DNA from: DATMYQ01 sp035560935
GTDB lineage: Bacteria > Bacillota > Negativicutes > Sporomusales > Sporomusaceae
NCBI GenBank assembly: GCA_035560935.1
Contig: DATMYQ010000248.1
Location: 1 to 5,122, forward strand
Length of the DNA stretch: 5,122 nt
Direction: 5' to 3'
Part shown: positions 1 to 5,122 of the stretch, piece by piece
Numbering within the stretch: position 1 is the first letter of the stretch
Layout: every line of letters starts with the position of its first letter
The notes under the pieces: model-generated
The model's database searches: none
What the model was told of the DNA's origin: nothing
What the model saw: only the letters and a program-made list of their open reading frames with translations
Program-made: the position numbers and the translations under genes

Positions 1-259
1 GATTATGCACATGGGTGTGTTGTCCGGGTTTAATATCGGCCGTTGCCACGCCGATTACTTCACCATATTTTATAATTTTCTCGTCTTTGCCAATCGGTCG
101 GATAGCAATTTTATGACCAAACCGGATGTTTTCGGTGACCAGTACGTGAAGGATCTCATCTCCTACCGGGATTTTGATTTCCGAGCCCGCAGCGATATCT
201 TCGGTAACGGTAGCCACGTTGTCTTTGGCTTTCATCGCAATTGCCTTATATTGACTCAA
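1..259 (-). CDS. UxaA-family SAF-domain protein (altronate dehydratase-like small subunit or N-terminal domain), partial
   Basis: The visible 86 residues match the SAF domain that forms the small subunit, or the N-terminus, of UxaA-family lyases (altronate dehydratase, galactarate dehydratase relatives, and sulfolactate sulfo-lyase SuyA). Seen directly: an opening KAIAMKAKDNVATV strand, FGHKIAI at residues 47-53, IIKYGEVIGVATADI at about 62-76 and the HTHVHN ending at 81-86. In this family the SAF domain works with a metal-dependent catalytic partner that removes water (or sulfite) from a 2-hydroxy acid; that partner would lie left of the window or be fused to this domain. Stand-alone subunits are about 90-100 residues, so little may be missing. 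The start is the TTG at 257-259, because GGAGG at 268-272 sits 8 nt before it; the ATG at 233-235 is 32 nt from that site and would remove the first conserved strand. A sigma-54 promoter precedes it. The substrate cannot be read from this fragment. Confidence 0.85.
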   Translation of the reverse strand, partial: MSQYKAIAMKAKDNVATVTEDIAAGSEIKIPVGDEILHVLVTENIRFGHKIAIRPIGKDEKIIKYGEVIGVATADIKPGQHTHVHN

Positions 260-267
260 ATGTCTCG

Positions 268-272
268 CCTCC
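268..272 (-). promoter_or_regulatory. Ribosome binding site fixing a TTG start for the UxaA-family gene
   Basis: The minus strand reads GGAGG here, followed by CGAGACAT (8 nt) and then TTG. This is an optimal spacing, and no ATG lies within normal reach, so it decides in favour of the TTG start at 259. Confidence 0.8.
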
Positions 273-308
273 GTTTTTAAATTTGAAAGAAGTATATGGT
301 TAAACTAA

Positions 309-324
309 AGCAATTATCATGCCA
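309..324 (-). promoter_or_regulatory. Sigma-54 (-24/-12) promoter of the UxaA-family gene
   Basis: The minus strand reads TGGCATGATAATTGCT, against the sigma-54 consensus TGGCACG-N4-TTGCW. The invariant GG (323-322) and GC (311-310) are separated by exactly 10 bases, and only one position of the -24 block (T for C) differs from consensus. Counting from the -12 C places transcription start near 298, giving a leader of about 39 nt before the TTG start at 259. The adjacent upstream gene encodes a sigma-54 activator with an intact GAFTGA loop, which supports the call. Confidence 0.88.
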
Positions 325-402
325 AAAAGCAAAACATACTCCCTATGTACAAAAAAGAGAATAATCGAACGAATTACCTCTTGTATCTATGCTAAAGGCA
401 GC

Positions 403-448
403 AAAAAAATGCAACCTATGCGACTTTTTTCAATCCGTCGCACAGGTT
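403..448 (-). terminator. Intrinsic terminator of the sigma-54 activator gene
   Basis: On the minus strand a 12-bp stem (448-437 pairing with 424-413, all Watson-Crick except one G-U) encloses a 12-nt loop. It is followed after GCA by seven consecutive T (409-403). A run of A precedes the stem, so the structure could also act weakly on the opposite strand, where TTTTT follows. It lies 63 nt after the activator stop codon and separates that gene from the sigma-54 promoter, so the UxaA-family operon should not be reached by read-through. Confidence 0.85.
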
Positions 449-456
449 TTTAAAAA

Positions 457-487
457 CATTTCGTTCCACCGCGAAACAATTCGTTGC
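457..487. promoter_or_regulatory. Candidate enhancer (UAS) for the sigma-54 activator: two direct repeats
   Basis: On the + strand CATTTCGTTCC (457-467) and CAATTCGTTGC (477-487) match at 9 of 11 positions and are spaced 20 bp start to start, close to two helical turns. They overlap smaller dyads: TTTCG-N8-CGAAA (459-476) and the perfect palindrome GTTGCAAC (483-490). A third related copy, TAATTCGTTCG, lies inverted at 376-366. The pair falls about 160-190 bp upstream of the predicted sigma-54 start site, the usual enhancer distance. That the neighbouring PrpR_N-type activator binds here is inference; I do not know a consensus for this subfamily. Confidence 0.5.
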
Positions 488-511
488 AACATTTTGTTTT
501 ATGGCATTTTA

Positions 512-2371
512 TCAGTGCTTCCCTAATTCCCGCAATTTCCGCCACAAGGTCGTCCGGCTGATACCCAACCGTTTGGCGGTCCGGGTGTAATTGTATTTTT
601 CTTCAAGTAATAGCTTCTGAATATTCGGGGATATATTGCTTTCCTTTTGCAAAGTCATCGTTTCATTTCCGGTTTCAACGCAGTTCGTCAGCGCCTGGCG
701 AAGCATCCTTTCTTCAATGACCGGTCTTTCCGCCAGAAGCTTTACCCGCTCGATGACATTTTCCAGCTCACGGATATTGCCGCGCCAATATTGTTGCTGC
801 AATAAGGCCATCGCCTGCTCCGTTATCTGAAACACTTTGTTATTTTCTTTCGCCAAAAAATTGCGGACCAAATCCGGAATATCCGCCAATCGTTCCCGCA
901 GCGGCGGAATATGCAGCCGGAGGACATCCAGACGATAATAAAGATCGATCCGGAATTTTTTTTCGTCCACAAGCTGCATGATATCCTGGTTGGTGGCCGA
1001 CAGGATCCGAACATTGACGGGTATTACGCTATTGGCGCCTAAACGCATCACTTCTTTTTCCTGCAGTACCCGGAGCAACCGGGCTTGCAACGCCAGCGGC
1101 ATCTCACCAATCTCATCCAAAAATATCGTTCCCCCGTGCGCCAGTTCAAACAGCCCGGATTTGCCGCCTTTTTTAGCCCCGGTAAAAGCGCCTTCCTCAT
1201 AGCCGAAAAGCTCGCTTTCCAGGAGACTTTCAGGCAATGCGGCGCAATTAACGGCCACAAACGGTCCGTCTTTCCGGCGGCTCAGATTATGAATGCTTTG
1301 CGCCACCCGTTCCTTACCCGTGCCGGACTCGCCGGTAATCAGTACGGTGGCATCATTGCCGGCATACTGGCGAATCTGTTCTTTAATCACCTGCATTGGC
1401 GGCGATACGGCGCTTAGTTGCTCCAAATGAAATTTGGCCCGTAATCCTTTTTTATTCAGTTTCTGGCGCACAACCTGTTCGAAGTACTGCAATTGAGTCA
1501 CGTCTTGCACGTTGGCGATGACTCCGACAACATCGTTCCCCAATCGGATAGGAATCTTCTTTATCGCCACAGCCCGTCCGTTGATATTTTTTACGCTTTC
1601 CCCCTCATAGGCATTGGTAAGGAGTCTGCCGCCGGGAATCACTTCACCAATCGGCCGCCCAACAACGGCATCGCTGTCTAGTTGGTACAAGCGTTCCAGC
1701 GCCGGATTAAAAACCGTCACTTTCTCATTCTTGTCAATGGCAATAATGCCGTCAGTGGAAGCATTGATAATCGTCCGGAAAAGTTCGGTTTTTTCCCGCT
1801 CCTGCCGCCGGACGCCCGCCAGATTAATAGCCTCCAGAAATGCTTTGCTGATTGCTTCTGCCGATGATTCGATCAATCCGACAACCAGCCCCCGTTCCAG
1901 TAAAATTTTGACCGACGACGCATCGCCCAAAAAGGTAGTGATGCCTTCCTGGCGGGCTTTTTCGATGACCTCTTCCGGAACCCGTTCATTTTCCAGAAAA
2001 ATTTCCCGGATCGGGATCCCGATCAACGCGCCTAATTTTTCGCATTCAAATAAAAAGCGCCGGATAAAGATGACGCCCACCGTTCCGGAGATTTCCCCCA
2101 CGCTCTTCAACGCCCGCAAAACGTCAAACGCCGTTACCTGTACTTCGACCACCGGTATATCGATTGATTTGGCGATCAAAGACGCGGTACCGCCGCGGCT
2201 GATAATGATATCCGTGCCGTTCGCCACTGCTTTGCGGGCTTGTTCAACACCAGTATCCAAAAGTCCTGACACGATTTCAATCTCACCGGACCAGCCAAAA
2301 TTCTGTTTGTCCAACACTTCCCTGGCGGTATCCATCATGTTATCCATCGGTGCAATCAGCGTTATTTTCAT
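512..2371 (-). CDS. Sigma-54-dependent transcriptional activator, PrpR_N-PAS-AAA+-Fis HTH
   Basis: A complete 619-residue bacterial enhancer-binding protein. Residues ~1-190 form a PrpR_N sensor domain (SRGGTASLIAK at 58-68, then PVVEVQVTAFDVLRAL), the domain that senses 2-methylcitrate in PrpR. Residues ~194-300 form a PAS domain (STDGIIAIDKNEKV, FNPALERLY). The AAA+ domain (~315-550) has Walker A GESGTGKE (347-354), the sigma-54-contacting GAFTGA loop (394-399), Walker B FLDE (417-420) and the arginine-finger region FRIDLYYRLDV (473-483). A Fis-type helix-turn-helix lies at ~594-616 (RTAKRLGISRTTLWRKL). No key residue is missing, so it should be a working ATP-driven activator. The ATG start is preceded by GGTGG at 2380-2384 with 8-nt spacing. 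It lies 65 bp downstream of guaA and just upstream of a sigma-54 promoter and a UxaA-family gene, which it probably controls. No prpBCD gene is visible, so naming it prpR or assuming propionate control is unjustified; the ligand is unknown. Confidence 0.93.
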   Translation of the reverse strand: MKITLIAPMDNMMDTAREVLDKQNFGWSGEIEIVSGLLDTGVEQARKAVANGTDIIISRGGTASLIAKSIDIPVVEVQVTAFDVLRALKSVGEISGTVGVIFIRRFLFECEKLGALIGIPIREIFLENERVPEEVIEKARQEGITTFLGDASSVKILLERGLVVGLIESSAEAISKAFLEAINLAGVRRQEREKTELFRTIINASTDGIIAIDKNEKVTVFNPALERLYQLDSDAVVGRPIGEVIPGGRLLTNAYEGESVKNINGRAVAIKKIPIRLGNDVVGVIANVQDVTQLQYFEQVVRQKLNKKGLRAKFHLEQLSAVSPPMQVIKEQIRQYAGNDATVLITGESGTGKERVAQSIHNLSRRKDGPFVAVNCAALPESLLESELFGYEEGAFTGAKKGGKSGLFELAHGGTIFLDEIGEMPLALQARLLRVLQEKEVMRLGANSVIPVNVRILSATNQDIMQLVDEKKFRIDLYYRLDVLRLHIPPLRERLADIPDLVRNFLAKENNKVFQITEQAMALLQQQYWRGNIRELENVIERVKLLAERPVIEERMLRQALTNCVETGNETMTLQKESNISPNIQKLLLEEKYNYTRTAKRLGISRTTLWRKLRELGKH

Positions 2372-2379
2372 AAATCATT

Positions 2380-2384
2380 CCACC
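2380..2384 (-). promoter_or_regulatory. Ribosome binding site of the activator gene
   Basis: The minus strand reads GGTGG followed by AATGATTT (8 nt) and ATG at 2371. It is a moderate Shine-Dalgarno match, weaker than those of guaA and the UxaA-family gene, consistent with modest production of a regulator. Confidence 0.55.
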
Positions 2385-2397
2385 GTCCAGTAAGAAT

Positions 2398-2429
2398 AAT
2401 GACCACGAACCCAAGGGCCCGTGGTCATT
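2398..2429 (-). terminator. Terminator-like hairpin after guaA
   Basis: A perfect 10-bp inverted repeat, AATGACCACG (2398-2407) with CGTGGTCATT (2420-2429), encloses a 12-nt loop and starts 7 nt after the guaA stop codon. On the minus strand it is followed by ATTCTTACTGG, only a weak U-tract, so termination may be partial. The activator gene begins 26 nt further on, and no clear promoter fits between them, so some read-through from guaA or a promoter inside guaA may serve the activator. Confidence 0.6.
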
Positions 2430-2436
2430 CTGTTGC

Positions 2437-3978
2437 TTATTCCCACTCAATAGTGGAAGGCGGTTTTGAAGTAATATCATAAACCACACGGTTTACCCCA
2501 TTTACTTCATTGACAATACGACGGGAAATCACGTCTAACACCTCATAGGGCAAACGCACCCAGTCCGCAGTCATGCCGTCTTCGCTTTCCACCATCCGCA
2601 AACCAACAGTATAGGCGTACGTACGCTCATCACCCATGACGCCCACTGATTTCATCGCCGGCAGAATGGCAAAGGACTGCCAGATCTTCCGGTAAAGACC
2701 GGCGTTTTTAATTTCCTGGTGAACGATCGCATCCGCTTCCCGCAGAATATCCAGGCGTTCCGTCGTGACCTCGCCGATGATCCGTATCGCCAGACCCGGA
2801 CCGGGGAACGGTTGACGCCAGACGATATCATCCGGCAAGTCCAGCTCCCGGGCCAAGGCCCGGACTTCATCCTTAAATAAATCGCGCAACGGTTCCACCA
2901 GCGCAAATTTCATATCTTCCGGTAGACCGCCCACGTTGTGGTGACTCTTGATCACCGCCGCCGTGGCCGTACCGCTCTCAATGACGTCAGGATACAGCGT
3001 ACCCTGCACCAGAAAATCAATTTCCCCCAGTTTGGACGACTCGGCTTCAAATACCCGGATAAATTCTTCACCAATGATTTTCCGTTTGGTTTCCGGGTCA
3101 GTAACGCCTTCCATGCGTTTCATAAACCGGTCTACCACATTAGCATAAACCAGGTTCATATGAAATCCGTCACGGAAAGTTTTCACTACCTGCTCCGGTT
3201 CCCCTTTGCGCAAAAAGCCATGATTGACAAACACACAGGTCAGTTGGTCGCCCACCGCCCGGTGCACCAGTACCGCCGCCACCGACGAATCAATCCCGCC
3301 GCTCAGCGCACACAATACCCGTTTGTTTCCCACCTGGGCCCGGATGGAAGCGATGGCCTGATCCACAAAGGATCCCATATTCCAGTTACCGGCGCATTTA
3401 CAGATGGAAAACAGAAAGTTTTTCAGCATTTTCATACCTTCCGGAGTATGCACCACTTCCGGATGGAACTGCACGCCGTAAATCCGGCGCTCCTCGCACA
3501 TCATCGCCGCCACCGGGGTACTTTCGGTGTGGGCCGTTACCTTAAAGCCCGCCGGCGCCTTGGCGATATAATCGCCATGACTCATCCATACCTGGGTTTC
3601 TTTGCTGACTTCAGTCAATACGCCGCTGGCTTCGTCAACAAGTAGCTTAGTGTTGCCATATTCCCGAGAATCGGGACGTGCCACTTCGCCACCCAGGGTC
3701 TGGGCCGTCAGCTGCATCCCATAGCAAATTCCCAATAACGGAATCCCCAGTTTGAAAACTTCCGGATCACATTTCGGCGCATTGTCGCCATATACGCTGG
3801 ATGGTCCACCGGAGAAAACAATCCCTTTGGGTGCTGCCGCCCGAATCTTATCCATCGTTACGTTAAAGGGAATAATTTCGCAGTACACACCGCATTCCCG
3901 AATTCTTCTGGCAATCAGCTGACTATATTGGCCACCAAAGTCCATGACCAGAATCATTTCTTTTTTTGTATTGCTCAT
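2437..3978 (-). CDS. guaA: GMP synthase (glutamine-hydrolysing)
   Basis: GuaA converts XMP, ATP and glutamine to GMP in the cytoplasm, the last step of de novo guanine nucleotide synthesis. The 513 residues match the usual length of about 510-525. The class I glutamine amidotransferase domain (~7-195) has the nucleophile in GICYGMQL (Cys85) and the His172/Glu174 pair in FHPEV. The ATP-pyrophosphatase domain has its P-loop SGGIDSS at 226-232. The C-terminal dimerisation domain contains the FPGPGLAIRIIGEVT signature (~391-405) and ends in the typical DITSKPPSTIEWE. The ATG at 3978 is chosen because AGAAGGAG lies 7 nt upstream and the family begins close to the MILVMDFGGQYSQL strand; a longer reading from a TTG at 4029 adds 17 unrelated residues and runs into the leader. 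It stands 197 nt downstream of mqnA behind a structured leader and is followed by a hairpin, so it may form its own transcription unit. Confidence 0.98.
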   Translation of the reverse strand: MSNTKKEMILVMDFGGQYSQLIARRIRECGVYCEIIPFNVTMDKIRAAAPKGIVFSGGPSSVYGDNAPKCDPEVFKLGIPLLGICYGMQLTAQTLGGEVARPDSREYGNTKLLVDEASGVLTEVSKETQVWMSHGDYIAKAPAGFKVTAHTESTPVAAMMCEERRIYGVQFHPEVVHTPEGMKMLKNFLFSICKCAGNWNMGSFVDQAIASIRAQVGNKRVLCALSGGIDSSVAAVLVHRAVGDQLTCVFVNHGFLRKGEPEQVVKTFRDGFHMNLVYANVVDRFMKRMEGVTDPETKRKIIGEEFIRVFEAESSKLGEIDFLVQGTLYPDVIESGTATAAVIKSHHNVGGLPEDMKFALVEPLRDLFKDEVRALARELDLPDDIVWRQPFPGPGLAIRIIGEVTTERLDILREADAIVHQEIKNAGLYRKIWQSFAILPAMKSVGVMGDERTYAYTVGLRMVESEDGMTADWVRLPYEVLDVISRRIVNEVNGVNRVVYDITSKPPSTIEWE

Positions 3979-3985
3979 CAGATCA

Positions 3986-3993
3986 CTCCTTCT
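3986..3993 (-). promoter_or_regulatory. Ribosome binding site fixing the guaA start
   Basis: The minus strand reads AGAAGGAG followed by TGATCTG (7 nt) and ATG at 3978. This strong site excludes the upstream TTG at 4029. UCUUCU in the leader (4075-4070) could pair with AGAAGG of this site over 6 bp, one of them G-U; that is a possibility only. Confidence 0.85.
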
Positions 3994-4147
3994 GTTTATT
4001 GATACACTTCGTTCTCGATCCTGGCACAAAACCAGCGGGTTCTGCCCGCCATCGGGGCCATGTCGTTTGAGAAGATATCTTTAGCGTTTTTCTGCGGCCT
4101 GGCCGCATCGAAGCTCTATGGCTTCCCGGACTCTCTTTTATAGTCTA
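3994..4147 (-). other. Structured 5' leader region of guaA, no known RNA class recognised
   Basis: Read on the minus strand, this non-coding stretch contains a series of short hairpins: GAAGC with GCTTC (4125-4121/4114-4110), TGCGGCC with GGCCGCA around one base (4106-4092, a perfect 7-bp arm), GGCGGG with CCCGCT (4050-4034 area, loop CAGAA) and CTGG with CCAG (4035-4021). A possible but weak -10 (TAGACT or TATAAA, 4147-4137) precedes them, with no good -35. No poly-U terminator is seen. I compared it from memory with purine, PRPP/guanidine, ZTP, THF, c-di-GMP, glycine and T-box elements and saw no defining core sequence. It may be an unassigned leader, a processed 3' end of mqnA mRNA, or simply structured spacer. 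Confidence 0.35.
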
Positions 4148-4175
4148 CCACAAAATACTATCCGGTGTAACTGGC

Positions 4176-5069
4176 TTACCGGTTCACCTCGGCAAAGCAG
4201 AGTTCCGGTACTTTATCCACCAAACCGATTTCCGCAGCCAAACGATAATAGGTTAATAACGCTTCACAGTGTGACGGCGTCAAACCATAGTTTATCAGAT
4301 TAAGATAGTTCAAAATCTGTCCCTGACTAAACGCCGTCCGATCCGCCAGCACTTCCGCCGCCGAGCGGATATTAGCCAGGCCAAAAGCAAAACCGCCGGC
4401 AATCAGTTCATAGGCTTTTTTCAACAGATCCGGGCGCCGCGCCGCAAAATCGCGTCGTGCCACCCAGACAGCGTACACCATTCGGTGACCAGTAAACCGT
4501 TTCCATTCCGCTCCCAGATCATAATAAAAATAATCCGTTGTCCGGTGATGATAAACGTTCAGCGCATCATCCCCAATCAGCAGGGTCGCATCTACCCCAT
4601 CCATTGCACCCGTCTCCAGATTTTGTGTGGTTATACAGTATTCCGGCGTCGTTTGCAGCTGATATGCCTTCTGCAAAATAATCTTTAACAAGCCATGTGA
4701 AGTGGCCGATTTTGCCGTCAGCGCCACCTTTGCTCCGCTTAGTTCTTCCACTGGCTTTCGTGACACCAATATAATGCTTTGTACAATACCGTCGGCACTG
4801 ATGGACAAGTTGGGCAACAACACCAGTTTTTCACTGTGCTGCGCATATATAATAGAAGATACCGGCGTTATATCCAGTTCACCAGCCACCACCATCCGGT
4901 TCAATACCGAGGGCGCATTGGCCGTGATGTGCATGCCCCGGCCAAAACCGGCACATTCCAAACTGTACGTCAACGGCAGGCAATTAATAAAGTGAATATG
5001 CCCCAGGCGGGTATCGCCGGCATATTCCCAGTCACCCAGCCCCTGGCCTTCCCGTTTTATATATTCCAT
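4176..5069 (-). CDS. mqnA: Chorismate dehydratase MqnA (futalosine-pathway menaquinone synthesis)
   Basis: MqnA removes water from chorismate to give 3-[(1-carboxyvinyl)oxy]benzoate, the first step of the futalosine route to menaquinone, in the cytoplasm. The 297 residues belong to the MqnA/MqnD periplasmic-binding-protein-like fold. The start LGHIHFINCLPLTY (22-35) is typical of MqnA rather than MqnD. Further family signs are APSVLNRMVVAGELDITPVSS (52-72), the SATSHGLL segment (121-128), ATLLIGDDAL (161-170) and YDLGAEWKRFTGHRMVYAVW (183-202). The start is the ATG at 5069, preceded by GGAGA with 8-nt spacing; a GTG at 5084 has no ribosome binding site and lies in the end of the preceding frame. 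About 20 residues precede the first conserved strand, slightly more than usual. It begins 4 nt after the stop of an upstream frame, suggesting an operon. No other menaquinone gene is visible here. Confidence 0.93.
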   Translation of the reverse strand: MEYIKREGQGLGDWEYAGDTRLGHIHFINCLPLTYSLECAGFGRGMHITANAPSVLNRMVVAGELDITPVSSIIYAQHSEKLVLLPNLSISADGIVQSIILVSRKPVEELSGAKVALTAKSATSHGLLKIILQKAYQLQTTPEYCITTQNLETGAMDGVDATLLIGDDALNVYHHRTTDYFYYDLGAEWKRFTGHRMVYAVWVARRDFAARRPDLLKKAYELIAGGFAFGLANIRSAAEVLADRTAFSQGQILNYLNLINYGLTPSHCEALLTYYRLAAEIGLVDKVPELCFAEVNR

Positions 5070-5073
5070 TGCA

Positions 5074-5122
5074 TTATTCTCCACTGTATATTTTCAAATC
5101 CCAATATTGAGATCCATCAACC
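5074..5122 (-). CDS. C-terminal end of an unidentified upstream gene, partial
   Basis: One minus-strand frame stays open from the window edge to a TAA at 5076-5074 and reads VDGSQYWDLKIYSGE; the other two frames hit stops early. The stop lies 4 nt before the mqnA ATG and the mqnA ribosome binding site falls inside this frame, an arrangement typical of adjacent operon genes. Fifteen codons are too few to identify the product. A menaquinone gene would be a reasonable guess from position, but nothing here shows it, and a chance open frame of this length is also possible. Confidence 0.4.
   Translation of the reverse strand, partial: VDGSQYWDLKIYSGE
5078..5082 (-). promoter_or_regulatory. Ribosome binding site fixing the mqnA start
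   Basis: The minus strand reads GGAGA, then ATAATGCA (8 nt), then ATG at 5069. The site lies inside the last codons of the upstream frame, as is common for coupled genes. The alternative GTG start at 5084 has only AT-rich sequence before it. Confidence 0.7.

Noticed and set aside
5..280. + strand open frame of 91 codons at the left edge
   Set aside because: The minus strand here encodes clear UxaA-family SAF motifs with a ribosome binding site and a promoter, so the + frame is a shadow.
502..518. Second sigma-54-like sequence on the + strand (TGGCAT ... TGC)
   Set aside because: The GG and GC are 12 bases apart instead of 10, and it points into the 3' end of the activator gene.
1614..2393. 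Long + strand open frame of 259 codons opposite the activator gene
   Set aside because: It lies wholly antisense to the PrpR_N and PAS domains, is rich in Ser/Arg/Ile without any recognisable motif, and is a shadow of the real coding strand.
2938..3645. + strand open frame of 235 codons opposite guaA
   Set aside because: It is the antisense of a highly conserved housekeeping gene, His/Arg/Phe-rich, with no motif or convincing ribosome binding site.
3979..4029. 17-residue N-terminal extension of GuaA from a TTG at 4029
   Set aside because: It has no ribosome binding site, whereas AGAAGGAG is ideally placed for the ATG at 3978, and the extra residues do not resemble the family.
3994..4147. 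Known riboswitch upstream of guaA (purine, PRPP, ZTP, THF, c-di-GMP, glycine)
   Set aside because: None of the conserved core sequences of these classes could be found; only generic hairpins are visible.
4162..4182. Terminator after mqnA formed by CCGGT/ACCGG
   Set aside because: Only 5 bp with an 11-nt loop, it overlaps the mqnA stop codon and has no proper U-tract.
5070..5084. GTG start of mqnA at 5084
   Set aside because: No Shine-Dalgarno precedes it, and the GTG overlaps the purine-rich site that serves the ATG at 5069.

Overview
The window carries genes only on the minus strand and reads as an ordinary chromosomal stretch of a Gram-positive-type (Firmicutes) anaerobe. Strong purine-rich ribosome binding sites, roughly even base composition, a sigma-54 activator of the PrpR_N type next to a UxaA-family enzyme, and menaquinone made from chorismate by the MqnA route together suggest a Negativicutes relative such as Sporomusa or Pelosinus. 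This placement is an inference from gene content, not from a search.

In the direction of transcription (right to left): the last ~16 codons of an unidentified gene (5122-5074); mqnA, chorismate dehydratase (5069-4176), 4 nt downstream and probably co-translated; a 197-nt gap, most of it a hairpin-rich leader; guaA, GMP synthase (3978-2437); a hairpin at 2398-2429; a 619-residue sigma-54-dependent activator with a PrpR_N sensor domain, a PAS domain, an AAA+ domain and a Fis-type helix-turn-helix (2371-512); a 252-nt regulatory intergenic region; and the first 86 codons of a UxaA-family SAF-domain protein (259-1), cut by the window edge.

The most informative part is the 260-511 intergenic region. 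It holds a textbook intrinsic terminator for the activator gene, a near-consensus -24/-12 sigma-54 promoter pointing at the UxaA-family gene, and a pair of direct repeats 20 bp apart at about -160 to -190 from the predicted start site, where an enhancer for the activator would be expected. The simple reading is a self-contained switch: the activator senses a small organic acid or sugar acid, binds the repeats and turns on a hydroxy-acid (altronate/galactarate- or sulfolactate-like) lyase operon that continues beyond the left edge.

mqnA and guaA are housekeeping genes with all expected motifs. I see no mobile element, CRISPR array, tRNA or rRNA, and no clearly undescribed system. The points worth a second look are the unknown ligand and substrate of the activator/UxaA pair and the unassigned structured leader of guaA. 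No gene-free stretch exceeds 300 bases.
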